Shown here one piece after another: positions 1-5,821 of a stretch of DNA of 8,238 nucleotides. A program made the position numbers and the translations under genes. Numbering within the stretch: position 1 is the first letter of the stretch; every line of letters begins with the position of its first letter. The notes under the pieces are model-generated. The model saw nothing but the letters and a program-made list of their open reading frames with translations, had not been told where the DNA came from and ran no database searches. This DNA is from CABMGO01 sp964574775 (GTDB lineage: Archaea > Nanobdellota > Nanobdellia > Pacearchaeales > GW2011-AR1), in the NCBI GenBank assembly GCA_964574775.1, contig CAZNOS010000035.1, positions 1 to 8,238 on the forward strand. Reading direction: 5' to 3'.

Positions 1-15
1 ACATCCAGCGAAAGA

Positions 16-23
16 TTTATAAA
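16..23 (+). promoter_or_regulatory. TATA box of the cdc48 operon
   Basis: TTTATAAA, preceded by a purine-rich BRE-like stretch (CGAAAG, 9-14). In six other genes of this window the first T of the box lies 28-29 bases before the start codon. The same spacing puts the transcription start here near 45, about 21 bases before the ATG at 66, so this operon would have a short leader. Confidence 0.65.
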
Positions 24-37
24 CCCGTATATATCTA

Positions 38-49
38 TGTGTATACACA
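38..49. promoter_or_regulatory. 12-bp perfect palindrome, candidate operator
   Basis: TGTGTATACACA is its own reverse complement, and its core GTATAC recurs at 54-59. The palindrome covers the predicted transcription start near 45, where a bound dimer would block polymerase. The first gene of the operon encodes an AbrB-type DNA-binding domain, so autoregulation is a natural inference. A 12-bp palindrome in AT-rich DNA could also arise by chance. Confidence 0.35.
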
Positions 50-65
50 GAAGGTATACAAAACA

Positions 66-557
66 ATGGATATATTCGACAACAAGATTTTATGTAATGA
101 ATGCGAAAAGATCATGAAGCCAGTTCTTATTTCTAAGAATGGTTTTAATCTTAGAGCGGTAAAGTGTGAAAAATGCAATAAAATAATTGCTCATCCGGCA
201 GACAAGCAGGAATATGATAATTTTATAAAGTTAAAACAAAAAGATTTTGAAGTTAAGATGAGAATGGTGGGAAATTCTTATGCTGTATCTATTCCAAGGG
301 AAATTGTTGACTTTATGAGATCACAAGAAAGTATGATTAATGATATGGTTAAGTTAAGTTTTGAACAAGCGGGAAGATTAAGTTTAAGTTTTAATACTCC
401 AGAAACACAAGAAAATGCAAGAACAATAAGTGCGAAAGAGGTAAAAATAATAAAGAATGGTAAAGTTTTCCATGTAAAACAAGTTTCAGATTCTGCAAAT
501 CCGCAGAATAATAAAAAAGTGGTAATAAGAAATGATTTGGAGGAGAAAGAAGAATAA
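66..557 (+). CDS. Zinc-ribbon / AbrB-MazE-like transcriptional regulator
   Basis: A 163-aa protein. Residues 10-37 hold two CxxC pairs (C10/C13, C34/C37), a zinc ribbon. Residues about 61-104 look like a SpoVT-AbrB/MazE swapped-hairpin DNA-binding domain, with the signature VGNSYAVSIPREIVDF. The tail is charged and probably flexible. AbrB-type proteins bind DNA as dimers, so a role as a regulator of this operon is inferred. The ATG at 66 is chosen over an in-frame GTG at 39 because the TATA box at 16-23 places transcription start near 45, downstream of the GTG, and a modest Shine-Dalgarno (AGAAGG, 49-54) precedes the ATG. The stop overlaps the next ATG by one base (TAATG), which suggests translational coupling. 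The fold call is fairly firm; the target genes are inferred. Confidence 0.8.
   Translation: MDIFDNKILCNECEKIMKPVLISKNGFNLRAVKCEKCNKIIAHPADKQEYDNFIKLKQKDFEVKMRMVGNSYAVSIPREIVDFMRSQESMINDMVKLSFEQAGRLSLSFNTPETQENARTISAKEVKIIKNGKVFHVKQVSDSANPQNNKKVVIRNDLEEKEE
539..545 (+). promoter_or_regulatory. Strong Shine-Dalgarno for the small zinc protein
   Basis: GGAGGAG inside the end of the regulator gene, 11 bases before the ATG at 557. Genes inside operons here carry Shine-Dalgarno sequences, while most promoter-proximal genes appear leaderless. Confidence 0.6.
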
Positions 558-883
558 TGGCAGACGATACAAAAGCAGATGCAAAATATAATATAACTAT
601 TAATGTTGCTTATAGCACTAGGGGTAGCGATGCTGATTTCGATTTATCTTCCTTATTTGGAGGCAATGGGGTGGGTGCAAGAGCAGCCAATGGTGGTTAT
701 GATTCGCGTTATGGAGAAGATAAAAAAGGGTATGGGTCACGTGCGGGTCGCGGCTTGTCAGCTCGTGAAGATATGTTTCAAAAATATTTAAAAGAGACGG
801 GGAACAAATGTCCACTTTGTCATCAGAGTCTTCATGCTCATGGCGCGGATGGTGCAACATCAGGAGTAAACTATGGTAGATAA
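557..883 (+). CDS. Small Gly-rich protein with C-terminal CxxC...HxH zinc motif, cdc48-linked
   Basis: A 108-aa protein of no family I recognise. The N-terminus (about 11-20, YNITINVAYS) looks like a beta strand. Residues 21-70 are Gly/Asp/Arg-rich and probably disordered, with a short hydrophobic patch DFDLSSLF at 27-34. Residues 70-82 look helical. C85, C88, H93 and H95 (H89 also nearby) can form a compact zinc knuckle. It is sandwiched between the regulator (1-base overlap) and cdc48 (11-base overlap), so it is surely co-expressed with both. A role as an adaptor, cofactor or substrate-recognition factor for Cdc48 is an inference from this context. The strong Shine-Dalgarno at 539-545 and the overlaps support it being a real gene. 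Two shadow frames exist but lack any such support. Confidence 0.75.
   Translation: MADDTKADAKYNITINVAYSTRGSDADFDLSSLFGGNGVGARAANGGYDSRYGEDKKGYGSRAGRGLSAREDMFQKYLKETGNKCPLCHQSLHAHGADGATSGVNYGR
863..866 (+). promoter_or_regulatory. Shine-Dalgarno that decides the cdc48 start
   Basis: GGAG, 6 bases before the ATG at 873. It favours that start over the in-frame ATG at 909, which has only a weak purine stretch upstream. Confidence 0.55.
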
Positions 884-3236
884 AGAAGATAAAAAAATAG
901 AGAAAGAAATGACTAGTGTAAAATTACGAGTCGTAGAAGCATTGCAAGATGATGCATATGGCGGAATTGCTAGGGTAGATCCAACTTTAATGAAGAAATT
1001 AAAATTACAGAGAGGGGATATTATTTCTATAAAGGGCCAGAAGGAAACTTTTGTCATCGTTGATAGAGCTTATCCGGCAGATATGGGCGAGAATATTATT
1101 CGAATTGATGGAATTATAAGAAAAAATGCTAAGACAAGTATAGGCGAAATGGTTTCTATTAAAAAAGCAGATTTAAAAGAAGCAAAGAAAATTACAATCG
1201 CTCCAGCTCAACAGGGAATAATAGTTCAGGGAAATCCTGAATCAATAAAACAGGGTCTTCTGGGAAGAGCGGTGTCTAAAGGAGATATTTTAGTTTTGGG
1301 CGCAGCCAATGGAAGACAAAAAAGAAGAGGCGGCGGAATGATGGATGATGATTTCGGAGATATGTTTTCAGATTTCTCTGATATATTTAATCAAATGGGA
1401 ATGTCTGGTCTCGGAAATTTTGGTGGTGCAACTTCTCAGATAAGATTTATTGTTGCAGATACAAGCCCTAATCAAGCCTGTATTATAACAGAAAATACCG
1501 AAGTAGTTTTGAGTCCGAAGGCAATTGAAGTTTCAGAAGATGGAGCAACTATCCCTCAGGTGACCTATGAAGATATCGGAGGATTGACAGAAGAGGTTAA
1601 GAAAATTAGAGAGATGGTAGAAATTCCATTAAAACATCCAGAATTATTTGATAAACTTGGGATTGAACCACCGAAGGGAGTTTTGTTATATGGTCCTCCA
1701 GGAACTGGTAAGACAATGCTAGCGAAGGCTGTAGCTGGAGAAACAGAAGCGAACTTTGTGTCTATCAGCGGTCCAGAAATATTTGATAAATTTTATGGTG
1801 AATCCGAGAAAAAAGTAAAAAAAATATTTGAGGATGCAGAAAAAAATGCTCCGTCAATAATTTTCTTTGATGAAATAGACGCCATAGCACCATCAAGAGA
1901 AGATAATATACACTCTGGAGAGGTAGAGAGAAGGGTTGTATCACAATTACTAACAATGATGGACGGGCTTAATGCTAGAGGAAAAGTTATTGTTATTGCA
2001 GCTACAAATAGACCAGAGGCTATAGATTCTGCATTAAGAAGACCAGGAAGATTTGATAGGGAAATAGAAATCAATGTGCCAAATAAAGAAGGAAGGTTAG
2101 AAATTTTGAAAATTCACACAAGGGGAATGCCGTTAACAAAAGATGTTAACTTAGAAGAAATTGCTGCGAAGACACATGGATTTGTTGGGGCGGATATTTC
2201 TGCATTAGCAAAAGAATCAGCAATGGCTGTTTTAAGAAATATACTCCCAAAAATAAATCTAAAAGAAGAGGGAATTCCTAAAGAAATTTTAGAAAATTTA
2301 AAAGTAACAAAAAATGATTTTGAAGAAGCATTAAAATTTGTAAGGCCATCTGCGATGAGAGAAGTTTTGGCAGAAATTCCATCTACTAGGTGGGATGATA
2401 TTGGTGGAATTGAAAATGTAAAACAAGATTTGAAAGAGGTAGTAGAATGGCCAATGAAAAATTCAAAAGCATTTGAGCGATTGGGAATTCGTCCGCCCAA
2501 AGGAGTATTATTATATGGTCCACCTGGAAATGGAAAAACACTATTAGCGCGAGCAGTTGCTAAAGAATCGGGTGCAAATTTTATATCCATAAAAGGACCA
2601 GAGCTTCAAAAAGAAGGAATTGTTGGAAAAGAAAGCGAAAGATTGAGAAAGATGTTTAAGAGAGCAAGACAGGTTTCTCCGTGTATAGTATTTTTTGATG
2701 AAATAGATAGTATAGCTGGAAGAAGGGGTATGGGCGGGGGATCTATGAATGATTCAAATGAAAGTATACTTAATACTCTATTGACGGAAATGGACGGAAT
2801 TGAATCTCTAAAAAATGTAATTGTGATTGGGGCAACTAACAGGCCGGATATGTTAGACCCTGCACTATTACGTCCAGGAAGATTTGACAGAATCGTTTAT
2901 GTTCCAGTTCCAGATGAGGAAGGCAGATTACAAATTTTTAAAATTCATACTAAGAATATGCCGATTGATAATAAAGAAAATATAATAAAAGATTTAGCGA
3001 AGGAAACTGACGGATATACTGGTGCGGATATTGAGGGGTTGTGTAGAGAGGCTGCAATGTTGGCATTAAGGGAAAATAAAGACGCTAAAATTATTTTGAA
3101 AAAACATTTTGAAAAAGCGATGGATAAAGTTGGTCCTTCCGTAAGCAAGAATGATGCTGATAGATATAAAAATATTGAGAGAAGATATTTGAGAAGCGCC
3201 AGATCGGCTCTTCCGGAAACCAGTTACGCTGGATAA
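873..3236 (+). CDS. cdc48: Cdc48/VAT-type AAA ATPase (p97 family unfoldase)
   Basis: A 787-aa hexameric unfoldase of the cytoplasm; family members extract and unfold proteins for degradation or recycling. The N domain (about 14-220) begins with the VAT-like VKLRVVEALQDD. D1 has Walker A GPPGTGKT (274-281), Walker B D333/E334, arginine fingers R390/R393 and an aromatic pore loop KFYGES (306-311). D2 has Walker A GPPGNGKT (549-556), Walker B D609/E610 and R667/R670. Three features are odd: a Gly/Asp/Met/Phe-rich insertion of about 40 residues in the N domain (146-187), a D2 pore loop K-E-G-I-V-G (580-585) without the usual Trp/Tyr, and a C-terminus (SYAG) that is not a clean HbYX proteasome-docking tail. 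The length exceeds the roughly 745 aa of Thermoplasma VAT mainly through the insertion. It overlaps the preceding small zinc-protein gene by 11 bases. The family call is certain; the functional effect of the oddities is inferred. Confidence 0.97.
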   Translation: MVDKEDKKIEKEMTSVKLRVVEALQDDAYGGIARVDPTLMKKLKLQRGDIISIKGQKETFVIVDRAYPADMGENIIRIDGIIRKNAKTSIGEMVSIKKADLKEAKKITIAPAQQGIIVQGNPESIKQGLLGRAVSKGDILVLGAANGRQKRRGGGMMDDDFGDMFSDFSDIFNQMGMSGLGNFGGATSQIRFIVADTSPNQACIITENTEVVLSPKAIEVSEDGATIPQVTYEDIGGLTEEVKKIREMVEIPLKHPELFDKLGIEPPKGVLLYGPPGTGKTMLAKAVAGETEANFVSISGPEIFDKFYGESEKKVKKIFEDAEKNAPSIIFFDEIDAIAPSREDNIHSGEVERRVVSQLLTMMDGLNARGKVIVIAATNRPEAIDSALRRPGRFDREIEINVPNKEGRLEILKIHTRGMPLTKDVNLEEIAAKTHGFVGADISALAKESAMAVLRNILPKINLKEEGIPKEILENLKVTKNDFEEALKFVRPSAMREVLAEIPSTRWDDIGGIENVKQDLKEVVEWPMKNSKAFERLGIRPPKGVLLYGPPGNGKTLLARAVAKESGANFISIKGPELQKEGIVGKESERLRKMFKRARQVSPCIVFFDEIDSIAGRRGMGGGSMNDSNESILNTLLTEMDGIESLKNVIVIGATNRPDMLDPALLRPGRFDRIVYVPVPDEEGRLQIFKIHTKNMPIDNKENIIKDLAKETDGYTGADIEGLCREAAMLALRENKDAKIILKKHFEKAMDKVGPSVSKNDADRYKNIERRYLRSARSALPETSYAG

Positions 3237-3263
3237 ATTCAAAATCACTCGAGGTAGATATTT

Positions 3264-3300
3264 CAGATGCGAGGGATGTTATGGGCATCTCCCGCGTTTG
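3264..3300 (+). terminator. Stable hairpin after cdc48, possible terminator or 3' UTR element
   Basis: Bases 3264-3278 pair with 3286-3300 around a 7-base loop (TTATGGG): 15 positions, one A-C mismatch and three G-U pairs. The GC-rich core lies at 3269-3278/3286-3295. It starts 28 bases after the cdc48 stop. No long U-tract follows, so it is not a typical archaeal terminator. It may instead protect or process the 3' end of the operon mRNA. Confidence 0.45.
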
Positions 3301-3327
3301 TGTTATTCTGAATCAATTATAATTAAG

Positions 3328-3335
3328 TTTAAAAG
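3328..3335 (+). promoter_or_regulatory. TATA box, leaderless promoter
   Basis: TTTAAAAG begins exactly 29 bases before the ATG at 3357, so transcription should start at or next to the start codon. There is no Shine-Dalgarno between box and ATG. Confidence 0.65.
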
Positions 3336-3356
3336 GTAATTATTTATAGATTTTTT

Positions 3357-3944
3357 ATGGCTGAAAAATCTTCAACAGACACAGAGCAATCTGAAATTGA
3401 ACCAGTATTTCTAAATGCGTTTTCTGGATTTCCGGAGTTTAATGAAAGAAGTGACTTAGAGTTCGCGTTGTTTGAAGACGATGAGGGGATAGTTAATTAT
3501 AAAATTTCTCCAGTGCGTGTTGCCGATGAGGGATTTTTTAGATCTTTCAATTTTGCATTTGATGGTTTAGATGTAAACTATGGTGGAAGGGTTCTTCTTT
3601 GCGATTTGACGAATTATAATAAAGAAGAAGTTGTACCTATTCATTTGTACGACGGATTTTTTCATGCTGCAAGGGTTGATGGTTTGACAACTAGTAGTGG
3701 CGGGCTAGGTAGAATACTTTGTTATGAATTACAGTCTGGGGCTGTCGGATTTAAGGAGCTTGTTTTAGGAAATGCGGATGTCGTTAGCGAAACAAAACAA
3801 AGAATAGAATCAATTGTAAAAGGATATGAAATTCAGGAAGAGCGTGCACGTATGGCGGAGGCAAATAAAATTCATTCTTCATTTTTTGCTGGAATGGACC
3901 ATGAGGCCTGGAGACCAAGGGGAATGCATTCTGGTCCGTGCTGA
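3357..3944 (+). CDS. Hypothetical protein, 195 aa, unrecognised
   Basis: I do not recognise a family. The protein is acidic at the N-terminus and has no signal peptide or membrane segment, so it is probably cytoplasmic. Residues 35-140 alternate short hydrophobic and polar stretches, consistent with a mostly beta fold. Residues 141-172 are charged and look helical. The end (W185, then RPRGMHSGPC) is Gly/Pro/His-rich, with three cysteines in all (C82, C122, C195) and no CxxC motif. It has its own leaderless promoter at 3328-3335 and a T-tract after the stop, so it looks like a single-gene transcript. The start at 3357 follows from the promoter spacing. Function unknown. Confidence 0.7.
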   Translation: MAEKSSTDTEQSEIEPVFLNAFSGFPEFNERSDLEFALFEDDEGIVNYKISPVRVADEGFFRSFNFAFDGLDVNYGGRVLLCDLTNYNKEEVVPIHLYDGFFHAARVDGLTTSSGGLGRILCYELQSGAVGFKELVLGNADVVSETKQRIESIVKGYEIQEERARMAEANKIHSSFFAGMDHEAWRPRGMHSGPC

Positions 3945-3953
3945 TTTGTTTTT
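3945..3953 (+). terminator. T-tract terminator
   Basis: TTTGTTTTT immediately after the stop codon at 3942-3944. Archaeal RNA polymerase terminates at such U-rich stretches without needing a hairpin. Confidence 0.45.
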
Positions 3954-3960
3954 CAAGGGA

Positions 3961-3968
3961 TTTAAAAA
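3961..3968 (+). promoter_or_regulatory. TATA box, leaderless promoter for signal peptidase
   Basis: TTTAAAAA begins 29 bases before the ATG at 3990, with no Shine-Dalgarno in between. A leaderless mRNA is expected. Confidence 0.65.
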
Positions 3969-3989
3969 CTATAAAATCTTTATTATATT

Positions 3990-4601
3990 ATGAATTTGAA
4001 ACAAAATATTAAAAAGTTTTGGGCATTTCTAAAAGAAGATTCGTGGCCAAGTTTTTTTGTAAGTTTGATAGTTGCTTTAATCGTGATTAAGTTTATTTTT
4101 TTCCCTTTGCTTTCTCTTACTACTGGTACTTCTTTACCGTTAGTTATTGTAGAGAGTTGTTCTATGTATCATTCTATGGATTTGGATAAGATAATGGCGA
4201 ATAAGATTTATTCCGATTATGGTTTAACGATAAATGATACAGAAAGTTGGACTTTGAAAAATGGTTTTTCTAAGGGGGATGTGATTTTTGTAGTCGGAGC
4301 GAAAAACGTAGAGATTGGAGATGTTATAATTTTTGATGGAGGTCGTTCTAATCCAATAATTCATCGAGTAGTAGGTATTAGTGAGGAAGATGGTAAAAAT
4401 ATATATGAAACTAAGGGAGATAATAATTTAGCTCAGATAGTTCCGGGTTGCAATAGTGGCGTTTGTTGGACAACTAATGAAAAATATATTAGTGAAGATT
4501 CTGTAATCGGAAAAGCGGTTTTTAAAATTCCGGCGATTGGATGGATTAAGTTGATATTTTTTGACTGGAGAAAACCGACCGAACAAAGAGGACTTTGTTG
4601 A
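3990..4601 (+). CDS. Signal peptidase I, archaeal/ER (Sec11-like) type
   Basis: A 203-aa membrane protease that removes signal peptides from secreted proteins at the outer face of the cell membrane. A transmembrane segment spans about 20-43 after a basic N-terminus. The catalytic Ser is S58 in E-S-C-S-M (usually S-G-S-M in the family). The second catalytic residue is H125 in NPIIHRVVG, the His that replaces the bacterial Lys. The KGDNN box (D144) matches the conserved acidic motif. Residues 64-95 form a loop longer than in minimal Sec11 proteins. C57 next to the active Ser, and C154 and C159 close together in the extracytoplasmic part, are unusual. A hydrophobic segment near 174-191 may touch or enter the membrane. 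The stop overlaps possible starts of the next gene. The family call is firm. Confidence 0.9.
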   Translation: MNLKQNIKKFWAFLKEDSWPSFFVSLIVALIVIKFIFFPLLSLTTGTSLPLVIVESCSMYHSMDLDKIMANKIYSDYGLTINDTESWTLKNGFSKGDVIFVVGAKNVEIGDVIIFDGGRSNPIIHRVVGISEEDGKNIYETKGDNNLAQIVPGCNSGVCWTTNEKYISEDSVIGKAVFKIPAIGWIKLIFFDWRKPTEQRGLC

Positions 4602-4612
4602 AAGTGTTGCAA

Positions 4613-5068
4613 ATGAAAATTGAAGAGTGTAAAATTTTAGAAAATAGATTATTAGGAAATATAAAAAATAATCTCGAAGGAGTTGATCATTGTTTGGGTA
4701 ATTTTAGAAATATGTGGGGTTATGAGGATATTATGTATAGATATTTTTGTGGGTCATTTAAGGTTTTTGGTGCTAATAATCTTACGAGTGAAGGATTCGA
4801 TTTATTAAAAAGTCTTGATCCCAAGGATGAAAAAAGCTTGGACGAAGGCTATACATGTTTAGTTGAAAGAGCGCTTCCAATTAGGTTTAATTTAGAAATG
4901 AATAAAGATTGGATGGCTTCTACTGCCCCTATTGTCAATGCTTTCTTACAAACACAATATTTTTTAGAGATGACTTCTAGGTATGGTCACAGTATGCAGT
5001 CAGAAGATTTGCATGGATTCTTGCCATCTGGATGGGCAGCGCTTCTAATTCTGTATAAATTTAGATAA
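4613..5068 (+). CDS. Uncharacterised helical protein ending in LPSGWAALLxLYxxR
   Basis: About 151 aa, probably alpha-helical and soluble. Conspicuous stretches are YEDIMYRYFCGSFKVF (38-53), PIVNAFLQTQYFLEMTSRYG (106-125) and LPSGWAALLILYKFR (137-151). From memory, unchecked, these match an uncharacterised bacterial family with the pattern YRFYHQSFKVY ... PI..AFFHARYFLEM..RYG ... LPSGWAALLYLY.LR. The start is uncertain. ATG 4613 is the conservative choice but has no Shine-Dalgarno and no TATA box 29 bases upstream. AGAGGA at 4587-4592 would serve TTG 4598, which overlaps the signal peptidase stop as TTGA, or GTG 4604. Co-transcription with the signal peptidase gene is likely. No function can be given. 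Confidence 0.75.
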   Translation: MKIEECKILENRLLGNIKNNLEGVDHCLGNFRNMWGYEDIMYRYFCGSFKVFGANNLTSEGFDLLKSLDPKDEKSLDEGYTCLVERALPIRFNLEMNKDWMASTAPIVNAFLQTQYFLEMTSRYGHSMQSEDLHGFLPSGWAALLILYKFR

Positions 5069-5075
5069 CGAAAGG

Positions 5076-5083
5076 CTTATATA
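5076..5083 (+). promoter_or_regulatory. TATA box, leaderless promoter for tfs
   Basis: CTTATATA begins 29 bases before the ATG at 5105, in the 36-base spacer after the previous stop. The spacing predicts a leaderless mRNA. Confidence 0.6.
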
Positions 5084-5104
5084 TTCCGAAGGGTAGGTTA
5101 GAAA

Positions 5105-5413
5105 ATGGAGTTTTGTCCGAGATGTGGCGGGGTGCTTATCCAAAAAACTAAAAATTTTGGATGTATTCGTTGTAACTATTCTACTAAAGATAAAGTAGAC
5201 TTAAAGATAAAAGAAAAAGTTGATGAGTCTAGTGAGATCTCGGTTATAAAAGAAAAGGAAGTCGATACATTACCTACAGTTGAAGCGACTTGTAAAAAAT
5301 GTAAGCACAATGAGGCGCATTTCTGGACATCTCAAACTCGTTCTGCTGATGAATCTGAAACGAAATTCTATAGATGTAAGAAGTGTAAGCATACATGGAG
5401 AGAATATAAATAA
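5105..5413 (+). CDS. tfs: Transcription elongation factor TFS (TFIIS/RPB9-like)
   Basis: A 102-aa factor that enters the secondary channel of RNA polymerase and stimulates cleavage of backtracked RNA. The N-terminal zinc ribbon has C4/C7 and C20/C23. A charged linker (about 28-60) follows. The C-terminal ribbon has C63/C66 and C91/C94, and carries the catalytic tip Q-T-R-S-A-D-E with D82/E83, the acidic pair that positions the metal in the polymerase active site. Length and order of elements are standard for the family. It has its own leaderless promoter. A second, divergent relative lies at 6250-6573 on the other strand. Confidence 0.95.
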   Translation: MEFCPRCGGVLIQKTKNFGCIRCNYSTKDKVDLKIKEKVDESSEISVIKEKEVDTLPTVEATCKKCKHNEAHFWTSQTRSADESETKFYRCKKCKHTWREYK

Positions 5414-5415
5414 TA

Positions 5416-5432
5416 TTTTATGTATTTATTTT
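5416..5432 (+). terminator. T-rich terminator after tfs
   Basis: A T-rich stretch (TTTT, ATTTATTTT) directly after the TAA at 5411-5413, with no hairpin. It is typical of archaeal U-tract termination, but the surroundings are AT-rich, so it is not specific. Confidence 0.35.
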
Positions 5433-5442
5433 AATAATAAAC

Positions 5443-5450
5443 TTTAAATA
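5443..5450 (+). promoter_or_regulatory. TATA box, leaderless promoter
   Basis: TTTAAATA begins 29 bases before the ATG at 5472. An out-of-frame ATG at 5468 is four bases earlier and is less well placed. Confidence 0.65.
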
Positions 5451-5471
5451 GCTTTAATTTATAACGAATGC

Positions 5472-5780
5472 ATGACACACCCCCAAGTTAGAGGATATCA
5501 CGAAATAAGAACTAATTGGCCATTAGAATCCGCAGATGTTACAGATATGTTTATTGGAAGGTTTAGAAGTGATGGTAAATATCATTTATTAGGACATAGA
5601 CCAAGAAAATTAGCTTATTTATTTTCCGAGCATAGTGAGACTAATTTGGATATCGGCGTAGTTCGTTTGCCGTCTGGAAAAAATAATTTACACGAATTGG
5701 TGACGGGAGAGGTTTTCGAGATTGATTCTAGTGATGAGCCCAAGGCAACTTGGCAGGCTAGATATTTAGAACACGCTTAA
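5472..5780 (+). CDS. Hypothetical protein, 102 aa, unrecognised
   Basis: No family recognised. The protein is soluble, with no signal peptide, membrane segment or cysteine. It has many His and Arg residues in the first half (RGYHEIR, GKYHLLGHRPRK), then LDIGVVRLPSGKNNLHELVTGEVFEI, which reads as a few beta strands. The C-terminus (PKATWQARYLEHA) may be a short helix. The precisely spaced promoter at 5443-5450 and the T-run after the stop support a real single gene. Function unknown. Confidence 0.65.
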   Translation: MTHPQVRGYHEIRTNWPLESADVTDMFIGRFRSDGKYHLLGHRPRKLAYLFSEHSETNLDIGVVRLPSGKNNLHELVTGEVFEIDSSDEPKATWQARYLEHA

Positions 5781-5785
5781 TTTTT
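5781..5785 (+). terminator. Short T-run after the stop
   Basis: TTTTT immediately follows the TAA at 5778-5780. It is a weak candidate terminator in a 41-base spacer. Confidence 0.25.
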
Positions 5786-5792
5786 CAAAACT

Positions 5793-5800
5793 TTTATAAA
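5793..5800 (+). promoter_or_regulatory. TATA box, leaderless promoter
   Basis: TTTATAAA begins 29 bases before the ATG at 5822, with no Shine-Dalgarno in between. Confidence 0.65.
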
Positions 5801-5821
5801 CCTTAGAGTTAAATTATAATT

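Noticed and set aside
39..65. Upstream in-frame GTG start for the regulator gene
   Set aside because: It lies before the transcription start predicted from the TATA box at 16-23 and inside the palindrome; the ATG at 66 has a Shine-Dalgarno and fits better.
603..860. Open frames on both strands overlapping the small zinc protein gene
   Set aside because: No own promoter or Shine-Dalgarno, low-complexity translations, and the frame at 557-883 is tied to its neighbours by overlaps.
2114..2590. Long minus-strand frame of 158 codons inside cdc48
   Set aside because: It is antisense to conserved AAA motifs; its translation shows no motif and is explained by codon composition of the sense strand.
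4595..4612. TTG at 4595 as start of the helical protein gene
   Set aside because: It is only two bases after the AGAGGA sequence, too close for it to act; TTG 4598, GTG 4604 and ATG 4613 remain possible.
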